Shown: positions 44,445 through 52,803 of the stretch, one piece after another
Layout: every line of letters starts with the position of its first letter
Numbering within the stretch: position 1 is the first letter of the stretch
Assembly: GCF_900114785.1 (NCBI RefSeq)
Contig: NZ_FOUG01000011.1
Span: forward strand, 1-64,000
Source of the DNA: Variovorax sp. OV329
GTDB taxonomy: Bacteria; Pseudomonadota; Gammaproteobacteria; Burkholderiales; Burkholderiaceae_C
Reading direction: 5' to 3'
Length of the DNA: 64,000 nt
Program-made: the position numbers and the translations under genes
Notes under the pieces: generated by a model
What the model was told of the DNA's origin: nothing
The model's database searches: none
What the model saw: only the letters and a program-made list of their open reading frames with translations

Positions 44445-46394
44445 TTGAGCCGCGCCAAGACGCCCCCCCGAAAGCTTCATCGCGGCCACTTCGCCTTCAT
44501 GCGGGCGCTGGCCCAGGGTCTGGATGAACGCGCGAGTTGGGACCGCTACCTGCGAATGGAAGGCGAGGGCGCCGACTTGCGCACCATTCGCCGGACCATC
44601 GCATGGATCCGCGACGAGTTCGCGGCCGCCGCCCGGCGCGAAAACCGGCCGGGGACGGCCAAGCTCATCCTGATGGATCCGCAGCGGTTTTCTGCGGTGC
44701 CGGCGGCCAAGGCGCCACCGAGCCTGGCCGAGTTCGCCGCCGCGCATGGCATGGAGGATTTCAGCGAGGCCGAGCAGATCCAGGCGTATGACGCCGCGTA
44801 TCCGGGCGCGGGACAGGCGCCAACGCGCGGCGCAAGCGGGCGAGGGCAGGGCGGCCGGGCGCAACTCTCGCGGCGCGCACGTCTCATCGACCACCAACTC
44901 GAAGCGTTGCGCTGGCTGCAGGACCTGGTGGTGCGTGATCCACGTCCTGGCGACGGTGTGAGTGCATGGATTCACCCGACCCTGGCCAGGCGGCTGGAGC
45001 GAGCGGGCCTGCCGACCCTGGATGGGCTCGTGCGCCATATCAACGGCATCGGTGCGCGCTGGTGGGTGCAGGTGCCCGGGGTCGGCGCCCTGAAGGCGGC
45101 GCGCATCGTGGATTGGCTTCGCGCCAACGAAGACGTGCTGGGTCTGCGCCTGGGCGCGCACGTGGCGCGGCCGCGCACGCTGTTGGCCCCAGCGACCTTG
45201 GCCGCCGTCGTCCCTGCGGCCACGGCCCTTGTCCCCTATGAAAAATTCATTCTGCCGGCGGAGCTCGACGGCCGCGCCGGGCGCTTCAGAGGTCCACCGG
45301 AGCGATGCCTGCTCATCGCCGGCAATGACCACGAAGCGATCGGCGCCTGGCTGGCGTCCAAGCGCCCGGCACCGGATGGAAAGGATCTGTCCGCGACCCA
45401 ACGCTCTTACCGAAAGGAAGCCGAGCGTTTGCTGTTGTGGTCCGTCCTGGAACGCAAGAAGGCGCTGTCCTCACTCACCGTGGAAGACGCACTGGCGTTC
45501 AGGCACTTTCTGGCCGATCCGCCCGCAAGTTGGTGCGGGCCGCGGCACACGCAGCGATGGTCGCCGCTGTGGCGGCCGCTGGAGGGGCCGCTGTCGCCGG
45601 CGGCACTGCGCCAATCAATGGGCATTCTCCGTGGCCTGTTCGGCTTCCTCGTGAGCCAAGGCTATTTGGTTGGCAATCCGTTGGCGGCGGTGGCGCCCGC
45701 GCCGTTGCCGCAGCGCCCGCTGGGTTCGGCCCGGACGCTGAGCTTCGCGCAATGGGATCACATTGAAAGCTTACTGAAGGCGCATGGCGACACCGAGCAC
45801 AGACGGCGGCTTCGGCGCGGCATGCGTTGGCTCTATGCGACCGGGTTACGGTTGGCCGAGATCACGCAAGCGAAGTGTGAAGACCTCGAGCAGACGGAGG
45901 TCCGCGGAGACCGCCGCAGCGCGGAGGCCGGGTGGCTGCTGCACGTCGTGGGCAAGAGCGGACGCACGCGCCAGGTGCCCGTGCCCACCGAACTCGTGGA
46001 CGAGTTCGGTGACGAATTGGCGCGCCACGGCTTTGCGCGTCACGTGCAGGCCGAGAGCAACCGAGAGATAGAGATACTGGCGCGTTTCACACCACCTAGA
46101 CCAGTAGCGTGGTCGGCGTCCGGCCTGTACCAGGCCATGAAGACCTTTCTTGCGAAAGCGGCTGAAGGGTTGGAAGGCCGCGATGCGGATCGATTCCGAA
46201 AAGCCAGCGTTCACTGGATCCGGCACACCCATGGATCTCATGCGCTACAGGGTCGCGAAGGTCACTCGCCGGTGCCACTTCAGGTGATGCAAAACAACCT
46301 GGGGCATGTGTCGATCGGCACTACTTCCCAATACTTCATTACCGAATGCGACGAGCGCATCCAGGCCGGCGGGTCGTTCTGGGGCAACGAATGA
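44445..46394 (+). CDS. Tyrosine recombinase with DUF3701-type N-terminus
   Basis: A 649-residue site-specific recombinase. The N-terminal 250 residues (GHFAFMRALAQGLDERASWDRYLRMEGEGADLRTIRRTIAWIRDEF) match the DUF3701/phage-integrase N-terminal type common on Burkholderiales plasmids. The C-terminal catalytic domain has all residues: R in YATGLRLAEI, the HWIRHTHGSHAL box, LGH in MQNNLGHVS and the tyrosine in TTSQYF. The TTG start follows AGGGAGAG by about 8 bases and was chosen for that reason. A likely job is resolving replicon multimers or moving cassettes. Its position beside par genes favours maintenance, which is inference. Confidence 0.85.
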   Translation: MSRAKTPPRKLHRGHFAFMRALAQGLDERASWDRYLRMEGEGADLRTIRRTIAWIRDEFAAAARRENRPGTAKLILMDPQRFSAVPAAKAPPSLAEFAAAHGMEDFSEAEQIQAYDAAYPGAGQAPTRGASGRGQGGRAQLSRRARLIDHQLEALRWLQDLVVRDPRPGDGVSAWIHPTLARRLERAGLPTLDGLVRHINGIGARWWVQVPGVGALKAARIVDWLRANEDVLGLRLGAHVARPRTLLAPATLAAVVPAATALVPYEKFILPAELDGRAGRFRGPPERCLLIAGNDHEAIGAWLASKRPAPDGKDLSATQRSYRKEAERLLLWSVLERKKALSSLTVEDALAFRHFLADPPASWCGPRHTQRWSPLWRPLEGPLSPAALRQSMGILRGLFGFLVSQGYLVGNPLAAVAPAPLPQRPLGSARTLSFAQWDHIESLLKAHGDTEHRRRLRRGMRWLYATGLRLAEITQAKCEDLEQTEVRGDRRSAEAGWLLHVVGKSGRTRQVPVPTELVDEFGDELARHGFARHVQAESNREIEILARFTPPRPVAWSASGLYQAMKTFLAKAAEGLEGRDADRFRKASVHWIRHTHGSHALQGREGHSPVPLQVMQNNLGHVSIGTTSQYFITECDERIQAGGSFWGNE

Positions 46395-46676
46395 ATTGGA
46401 GCGCTTCCTGTCGAAGGACCCACTCGAGGCAGTGTCGCGGAAGCGTGGTGCATTGCAGCCATCGGAGCAACTTCACGACCGCAAGCACTTCCTGTCCGCA
46501 ATGCATTCGGCGCAGTGGGATCTTGCGTAGTGTTGATTTCCATGGAATCCTGACCCAGTAATTCCGCGCGAGGCCACACCGAGCCCCTTGACAGTTCAGC
46601 CGGATCGCGCGTGATCCTACTGGATGCGTGGTCGCGCCGGCGCTTCGTCGTCTGTTGCCGCGAGGAACATCTCCTG

Positions 46677-47009
46677 TCACCTGCGGGTCGCCTGCTGTTC
46701 GATCACCTCGGTCGCGTGGAGTGAAGTGGGCCCAGGACGAGCCGCAAGGCGACGTGCTGCATCCAGCTTCTCGAGTTTGCTGACCACAGCCTGGTGACGG
46801 TAGCACTCTGCGACTGCATGGGCTGTTTTCACCTCCGCCTTAGCGCTTTCCAGTTGACGCGCCATGTCTGCCTGGCAACGCTTCCAGTTGTCTCGTTCCT
46901 CTATCAGTTGCCACAGCAGCCTGGCGCGTGTGCGGGCGTCGCTGCGCAGTGCTTGATTCTCGGTCGCCAGGGCGCGAGCCTCGGCCACGGTGCGTTCGAT
47001 ATCCATCAT
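46677..47009 (-). CDS. Small coiled-coil protein, hypothetical
   Basis: A 110-residue, almost wholly helical protein (MMDIERTVAEARALATENQALRS, ERDNWKRCQADMARQLESAKAEVKTAHAVAECYR) with heptad-like spacing. No family recognised. Its upstream region is close to the IS5-family element, which might have separated it from its promoter. Confidence 0.5.
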   Translation of the reverse strand: MMDIERTVAEARALATENQALRSDARTRARLLWQLIEERDNWKRCQADMARQLESAKAEVKTAHAVAECYRHQAVVSKLEKLDAARRLAARPGPTSLHATEVIEQQATRR

Positions 47010-47125
47010 CGGTCAGTGCTCTCGAAGTAAGGAGGGTTGTACGTTCGACAGGTCGGCCTGATCCAGCCTGCGCGAAGCATCGCTGTCCCGCCTGAGGCAG
47101 GGCTTAAGCATCTCTCCTGCACTAG

Positions 47126-48291
47126 GGAAGGTCTGAACAACTCGAAAACCCGAGCCGACTAGGCGCGCGTATGTCGCGAAGGCTCGATGAATTCATGATG
47201 CGATCTCCTCCCTGAACGGGTTTAGGGCGCCTCGCTCGGCGCTCATGCTGTCTGCGGACGGACTGCTCCCTTCATCGCCATCAACTGCCTACGCGCCATC
47301 CAAAGATTCGACAGCGCGAACAGTGTCAGGAGATGCCCCGTGTTCTTCTGCAGCCCGCGGTAGCGCACCTTCAGCAGGCCGAACTGGCGCTTGATCACGC
47401 GAAACGGATGCTCGACTTTCGCACGTACGCTGGCCTTGCGATGTTCTTCCTTCTGCACCCGCGTCTTTGCTCTGCCCTCGGGCATCTTGGCAATGTCGCT
47501 GGGCCGTGCAGCAATGTGCCAATGCAGGTCTTCTCGGTCCACGCGGCTCTGGGCTCCCCGGTAGCCGGAGTCGGCCCAGACGTGTTCTTCCTTGCCGTGC
47601 AGCAGCTGTGCCACTTGCTCCACGTCGGCTTCGTTGGCTGCGGTGGTAGTGACCGTATGGACCAGGCCGCTGTCGGCGTCGACGCCTGTATGCGCCTTCA
47701 TTCCGAAGTGCCACTCATTGCCCTTCTTGGTCTGGTGCATCTCGGGATCGCGCTGACCTTCGGCGTTCTTCGTCGAACTGGGTGCCGCGATGATCGTGGC
47801 ATCCACGATGCTGCCTCGCTTGAGCAGCAAGCCTTTGCGCGCAAGGTGCGCATTGACCTGCTTGAGGATGTCTTCGGCCAGGTCGTACTCCTCCAGCATG
47901 TGCCGGAAGTTCAGGATCGTCGTCTCATCGGGGATCGGCTCGCTCAGGTTGAGCCCGGCGAAGTTGCGCAGCGAGGTGATCTCGTACAGCGCTTCCTCCA
48001 TCGCCGGGTCGCTCAATGCGAACCAGTTCTGCATCAGGTGCACGCGCAACATCGATTCCAGCAGGTAGGGCCTGCGGCCCCGACCCGCCACGGGGTGGAA
48101 CGGCTCGATGACCTTCAGCAACGCCTCCCATGGCACCACCAATTCCATCTCTTCGAGGAAGACTTCGCGCCGTGTCTTCTTCCTCTTGCCGGCGTACTCC
48201 GCGTCCGAGAAGCTCAGTTGATTCATCGTGGCGACCCCTTTGCCGCGTTCAACGTCTGACGGCGTGATCGGTGGACTTGTTCAGACCTTCC
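47126..48291 (-). mobile_element. IS5-family insertion sequence, intact
   Basis: A 1166-base element bounded by perfect 16-base inverted repeats GGGAAGGTCTGAACAA, with CTAG on both sides (47122-47125 and 48292-48295) as a 4-base target duplication typical of IS5 relatives. The single transposase gene is intact. A matched duplication and perfect ends indicate recent, direct insertion. Confidence 0.9.
47243..48226 (-). CDS. IS5-family DDE transposase
   Basis: A 327-residue transposase, complete. An N-terminal DUF772-like region (VFLEEMELVVPWEALLKVIEPFHP, RRPYLLESMLRVHLMQNWFALSDPAMEEALYEI) precedes the DDE core: D in GSIVDATIIAAPSSTKN, D in HVWADSGYRGAQSR, E in RAKVEHPFRVIKRQFG, the Y-(2)-R-(3)-E-(6)-K-type signature. 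It lies inside perfect terminal repeats and appears active. Confidence 0.92.
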   Translation of the reverse strand: MNQLSFSDAEYAGKRKKTRREVFLEEMELVVPWEALLKVIEPFHPVAGRGRRPYLLESMLRVHLMQNWFALSDPAMEEALYEITSLRNFAGLNLSEPIPDETTILNFRHMLEEYDLAEDILKQVNAHLARKGLLLKRGSIVDATIIAAPSSTKNAEGQRDPEMHQTKKGNEWHFGMKAHTGVDADSGLVHTVTTTAANEADVEQVAQLLHGKEEHVWADSGYRGAQSRVDREDLHWHIAARPSDIAKMPEGRAKTRVQKEEHRKASVRAKVEHPFRVIKRQFGLLKVRYRGLQKNTGHLLTLFALSNLWMARRQLMAMKGAVRPQTA

Positions 48292-48379
48292 CTAGGCTCA
48301 GGCCGCGACGGGCGCAGAGGATAGCCAGCGGCCGAAGGTCGATTCGCGCAGCGGCAAAGACGCCGGTGCGCGAACCCGT

Positions 48380-48720
48380 CACGCACGGCCTTCGCGGGTC
48401 TCGCGCGGGCTGTGGCCAGACTTCGCACGGAAGGCGCGGCTGAAGTGCGTCGCGCTCTTGAAGCCGTTGTCGGCCGCCAGGCGTCCGAAGTAGCAGCGCT
48501 GCATAGGCGGTAGAGCGTCGAGCGAGAAATTTGGAAGTGCGCACAGATGCGGTCGGCGCCCAGGTCTTCCTCTGCCAGGTGCTCTTCCATGAACCAGCGG
48601 AGCTGGCGCGGTAGCGTTCCCTCGTTGGCCGGCCGCGCGAGTCCCAGCATCTCGACGGACGGCGCGAGACTCGCAGCCAGCAACTGGATCGTGGCGACCC
48701 ATGGCGTGCCTCCTTGCGTT
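48380..48720 (-). pseudogene. AraC-family regulator fragment
   Basis: The C-terminal part of an AraC regulator: WVATIQLLAASLAPSVEMLG, LRWFMEEHLAEEDLGADRICAHFQISRSTLYRL, then after a jump in frame and loss of about 30 residues YFGRLAADNGFKSATHFSRAFRAKSGHSPRE. The ligand-binding N-terminus is absent. The sequence is clearly related to the AraC genes at 51.3 and 55 kb. It is dead, with at least one internal deletion. Confidence 0.7.
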
Positions 48721-48739
48721 TCATGCTCGATAGCAGCAA

Positions 48740-49095
48740 CCGCCGCTGGCCGTCGAAGGATCAGTTCGTCGGCGTGCGCGATCTGGCGCAGCGCTTCGGA
48801 CAGTCCGTCGACTGGGCGAGCCTAGAGCGCTTGCGGTGATCGCAGAAGACCGCGGCGACGGCATCGTGGTGGCGCCGCTCAGCCCGCTGTACGCCGAGGG
48901 CTTCAACGAATCGGGTGCGTCGCGCATGGAGCGCGCGCTTTGTGCAGCATCTGCTGCGCGCTGTCGGCGTGGACAACCGCCTGGACATCGTGCCGGGCGC
49001 CATGCATTCGGCCGCCCACGTCCCACTGGCGGTCAATGCCTTCTTTCTAGGCGCGCAGCATCGGCGCAACGACGACACCTCGCGCGCTTAACATG
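48740..49095 (+). pseudogene. Unidentified gene remnant
   Basis: Coding-like pieces in changing frames (IAEDRGDGIVVAPLSPLYAEGF; FVQHLLRAVGVDNRLDIVPGAMHSAAHVPLAVNAFFLGAQHRR) suggest the wreck of one gene, but no frame is continuous and I cannot name the product. Confidence 0.35.
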
Positions 49096-49127
49096 GCTGG
49101 GCCTGCTTGGCCCGGGGCCCGCGCTAC

Positions 49128-49384
49128 TGCATGAACCAGCCGTGGCTCACCACCAGCGACTGCCCAGTGAGCGCGTTGGTCGAATGGGCCGCGAACAGCA
49201 GGGCAACGCGTGCCATGTCATCGGTGCTGGTGAACTCGCCATCCACCGTCTCCTTGAGCATGACGTTCTCACCACCTCTTCCTCGGAGATGCCAAGTGTC
49301 CTGGCCTGCTCGGGGACCTGCTTTTCCACCCGCGGCGTGCGCACGAATCCGGGGCAGATCACATTGGCGCGCACGCCGTGCTTC
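49128..49384 (-). pseudogene. 3-hydroxybutyrate dehydrogenase C-terminal remnant
   Basis: Read leftwards: VRANVICPGFVRTPRVEKQVPEQARTLGISEEEVV, then after a one-base frameshift NVMLKETVDGEFTSTDDMARVALLFAAHSTNALTGQSLVVSHGWFMQ and stop. This is the characteristic end of D-3-hydroxybutyrate dehydrogenase, a short-chain dehydrogenase of PHB breakdown. The Rossmann N-terminus and catalytic Tyr/Lys region are missing upstream of 49384. Confidence 0.75.
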
Positions 49385-50130
49385 GCACCTTCACCGTGTT
49401 GTTCCCGGACAACCGGCTGCGCGGCGCGCCATCACAGCCCCGCAACTGCAGGTGCTGGCTACTGCGCAATCATCGCCACCAATTGCTGATGAGCACGCTG
49501 TGCCTTTCCGGCGCCGCCCGGCTTTTCGCCGCACGCCGCCACGCAGCCGCCTTCAGCGCCGCCAAGGGCCTGGCAGCCTGGAGCCTGGGCCTGGCCTTCC
49601 TGCTGGACTTTGTCGCCTTCCTCGTGATCGGCGGCGAATGGTCCTGCATGTGGCAGTCAACATCGCCTTTTCCGGCTATGCGGCGCAGGCCAAAGGCGCC
49701 TTCAACCTGACGCGGGTCAGCCTACTTGGTGCCACAGGAGAACAGATACCTCAAGCCCTACCTGGACCTGCATGCGGGGCACCTCACACCAGCAGCTATG
49801 CCGAGCAGGGGCGGGTGCGCTCGGGCTGGCCGTGAACGGCTCGGCGACACCATGCTCTCGGCCTGGCCGATGCTAGTCCGTGGCCGGGTCGCTGGACAAC
49901 GGCATGACGCTGCGGCCCTATGCGGCCGTGGGGCTACCACGCTTGTGTTTTGTGCGAATCCCGTGCGAAGGCACCACGGGGCCCGAGCCGCCAAATCCGC
50001 CGCCGAATTGCGATGAACGGCATGACGGTGCTGGCGGGCCTGCTGCTTCCGTGGCTCTCGGACCATCCATCAGGATGCCAACTCGCCCTGGCGGCCGGCG
50101 TCTGATGCGCCGCTTATCAGCAGAGCGGGA
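49385..50130 (+). pseudogene. Decayed gene fragments, possible beta-barrel domain
   Basis: A mosaic of short coding-like pieces: a membrane-like segment (AAWSLGLAFLLDFVAFLVIGGEW, about 49567-49645), then in shifting frames YAAQAKGAFNLTRVSLLGATGEQI, ADTMLSAWPMLVAGSLDNGMTLRPYAAVG. The latter resembles an autotransporter or porin beta-barrel C-terminus, in several broken frames. Identity is tentative. Confidence 0.35.
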
Positions 50131-50414
50131 AGCGCCAGAGCGCTACGCGGCCATCCAGTTCGGCATGGGCTTTGTCATCGTCCTCGTGCAGCACCACGGC
50201 TGGCGGGTGGAGGAGGCACCGGCGCTGCAGCGGATGGGCGGGCATGCTCGCGGGCACGGCGGTGGTGTTACTGGTGATCGCCGCGGCGAGTCGCCGGACC
50301 GCCACCGCCCGCGAGGATGCATCGGCCGGCCTTGGCCGGGCCGCGACGCGGCGTCAAGGTATGGGATGCCGGCGACACTCGCGGCAGCATCCGCCGCGCA
50401 CAATCGCCAGCATC

Positions 50415-51128
50415 ATGCAGGCCCTGGAGCATCTCAACGCCGGCGCCATGCTCGACACCTTGGTCAGCGTGGGTGCTGCCTTCGTGCTGGGCAGCCTGAT
50501 CGGGCTGGAGCGCCAGGTGCGCCAGCGCACCGCGGGCCTGCGTACCAACACGCTGGTGGCCGTGGCGGCCGCCGCCTTCGTCGACCTGGCCCAGGGCCTT
50601 TCGGGCAACGACGGGGCGGTGCGGGTCGTCGCCTACGTGGTCTCCGGCGTGGGATTTCTCGGGGCCGGCGCGATCATGAAGGAGGGGGTCAACGTCATGG
50701 GCCTGAACACTGCTGCCACCCTGTGGGGGTCGGCCGCAGTCGGGGCTTGTGCCGGCGCCGACCGCATTGGCGAGGCGTTGGTGGCCGCCCTGTTCGTCAT
50801 CGCCAGCAACACGCTGTTGCGGCCCGTGGCCGACCGCATCAATCGGACCCCGCTGCAGCAAGCTGGCGAGGCGAGCTACACGGTGCACGTGATCTGCAGT
50901 GGCGACGCGCGGGCCGAGGTGCACGACCGCGTGATCGCGGCGCTGGACGTGCAGGGCCATCCGGTACGTGACGTCGAGCAGCGCCCCTTCGGCCCGGAAG
51001 AGGTCGAGATTCAGCTCACGCTCTACGCCACCTCGGTGGCGCCGGCACAACTGGACAGCGTGTTGGCCGAGGTCCAGGAGCTGCCGGGGGTCAGCCACGC
51101 CTTCTGGGGTAGCGGCACACAGGACTGA
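50415..51128 (+). CDS. MgtC/SapB-family membrane protein
   Basis: A 237-residue protein. The start at 50415 gives MQALEHLNAGAMLDTLVSVGAAFVLGSLIGLERQ. The MgtC signature GLERQVRQRTAGLRTNTLVAVAAAAF and GVGFLGAGAIMKEG are unmistakable, with about four membrane spans in the first 150 residues. A cytosolic ACT-like C-terminal domain follows (YTVHVICSGDARAEVHDRVIAALD, EVEIQLTLYATS). MgtC proteins modulate F-ATPase or survival at low Mg2+ and in macrophages in pathogens; in environmental bacteria the role is open. Gene-debris lies immediately upstream, so the promoter may be new. Confidence 0.87.
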   Translation: MQALEHLNAGAMLDTLVSVGAAFVLGSLIGLERQVRQRTAGLRTNTLVAVAAAAFVDLAQGLSGNDGAVRVVAYVVSGVGFLGAGAIMKEGVNVMGLNTAATLWGSAAVGACAGADRIGEALVAALFVIASNTLLRPVADRINRTPLQQAGEASYTVHVICSGDARAEVHDRVIAALDVQGHPVRDVEQRPFGPEEVEIQLTLYATSVAPAQLDSVLAEVQELPGVSHAFWGSGTQD

Positions 51129-51290
51129 ACGGGTCAGCTTCAGTGCATCGGCGCGCGCCAGCGGTCGTCAGCGGCGCGCGCATAGATATTGAGACGGGGA
51201 GACAAGATTGGGATCCCGCGTCGACCTCTCGAGGCGGGTTACTCCTAGCATTCATGCACCGCATCACCGAACGGTTCCCCTAGGATTTGC

Positions 51291-52308
51291 ATGTCGCCCC
51301 TCGCAGCCCCTTCGCTCCCCCATATGCGCTTCGATTCGCGCGCAATTGCCAGCCCCCAATTGGCTTTCGAGCACTGGCGCGGCAACCTTTCCCGTAGCTG
51401 GGAGATGTCGCTGGTCGACCCCGACGCTGCCCCGCATTTCCACGCCGAGGTGTCGATGTGGAAGCTGCACGACCTCTTGGTGGGCAGCGGCAGCTTTGGC
51501 CCAGCCCAGAACCGCATGCGGCGCGAGCACAATATCCGCGCCGACCAGCTCGACCACTACCGCATCCTGCTCAATCGCGCCGGTTGGTTCCACTGCGATG
51601 CCGACGATACGCCTGTGTCGGTGGGGCTGGGTCGCTTTCTCATCACCGGCCCTGCCGGAATCCAGCTAATCGGCCTGCCAGACCTCTTTGCTCTACATCC
51701 CGCGCGACCTGCTCGACGAGGCGCTACCCCATCCCATGCGCCTGCACGGCCTGTCGCCCGACAACGCCTGTGCCGGCTTGCTGGGCGAGCACCTCGCGGC
51801 GCTGCTGCAGATGCTGCCTTCGGCCACCCCGCAGGAGACCGCCGGCCTGGCGCAGGCAACGGTCAGCCTAGTGGCTGCCAGCCTCGCGACTTGCCCGAAG
51901 AACGCCCAGGGTGCACGCCCGGCCATCGAGAGCGTGCTGCTGCGGCGGGCCCGCAAGCATGTCGAGCAGCACCTGCGCGAGGAAGCGCTGTCGGCAGCGA
52001 TGCTATGTGCACACCTTCGGATTTCGCGCTCGACGCTGTACCGGCTGTTCGGGCCGCTGGGCGGGGTGTCGCAGTACATCAAGGAACGGCGCCTGGCACG
52101 CATCCACGAGTTGCTCTCGGGCGCCAGCGAGCGTCCGCAGATCGCCCGACTGGCCGAGGACCACGGCTTCAAGAGCGCGGCGCATTTCAGCAAGGCCTTC
52201 CGCGAGCAGTTCGGCTACAGCGCGCGCGAGGTGCCGCGCCACGGGACGGCGCCCGTGGTGGCCGGCGCGCACAGCCTGGACCGTTGGCTGGGCGCCCTCT
52301 GCCACTGA
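51291..52308 (+). pseudogene. AraC-family regulator broken by one base
   Basis: A full-length AraC regulator in two frames. The first (from 51291, MSPLAAPSLPHMRFDSRAIASPQLAFEHWRG) carries the AraC-binding-like sensor half to GIQLIGLPDL. At TTT 51687-51689 the frame is lost. Removing one T restores DLLLYIPRDLLDEALPHPMRLHG and runs cleanly to 52308 with both HTH motifs (LCAHLRISRSTLYRLFGPLGG, IARLAEDHGFKSAAHFSKAFREQFGYS). The second part could start internally as a sensorless protein. A single base in a short homopolymer could also be a sequencing error. Confidence 0.8.
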
Positions 52309-52332
52309 GGTGTCAGTGGCTCGCTGCGGGGC

Positions 52333-52803
52333 TCAGCGTACCGGCAGGTCGTCGTTCCTGCCCCGGTGCCAGATGATCTGCGACTGCATCGCCAGCATCA
52401 GGGCGATCATCACCAGCACTTCGCCGAAGCCGCCGTGCGGGTGCTGCCGGTGGATGTACTGCCACGCCCCCAGCGCGAACTTGCCGCCCACCAGCAGCAC
52501 GAACAGTGTGATCGTCAGCGGCGTGCCCTGGCTCCATAGCTGTCCTTGCGCATCGCGCCAGAGGCGCGTGTAGCGTCCGCGCAGGAGGCCGACCCCCACG
52601 CTGGCCAGCAGGCTGCCCGCCAGTGTGAGCCAGGAGGAGCGGTCGGGCGGCAGGTGGTAGCCGCCGATCACCAGGCCCGCGCCGGCGTAGATCAGAGCGA
52701 GCTTGAATCGCGCCGGTCCCAACGAAACGGCATGCTGCATCGACTGGCGCCAAAGCGCGTAGACGCTCATGAGCGCGAGGATGGCGATCTCGGTCGCGCT
52801 CAC
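52333..52803 (-). CDS. Small integral membrane protein
   Basis: A 156-residue protein with about four membrane spans (EIAILALMSVYALW; FKLALIYAGAGLVIGGYHL; LTLAGSLLASVGVGLL; LTITLFVLLVGGKFALGAW; VLVMIALMLAMQSQIIW). It starts at GTG in a GTGA overlap with the upstream lipoprotein gene, hence translationally coupled. No family recognised. As last gene of the cluster it probably sits in the inner membrane beside the lipoprotein. Confidence 0.72.
   Translation of the reverse strand: MSATEIAILALMSVYALWRQSMQHAVSLGPARFKLALIYAGAGLVIGGYHLPPDRSSWLTLAGSLLASVGVGLLRGRYTRLWRDAQGQLWSQGTPLTITLFVLLVGGKFALGAWQYIHRQHPHGGFGEVLVMIALMLAMQSQIIWHRGRNDDLPVR

Noticed and set aside
49880..50971. 363-residue plus-strand frame across the MgtC gene
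   Set aside because: Out of frame with MgtC and Arg/Gly/Pro-rich; the MgtC frame has clear family motifs.
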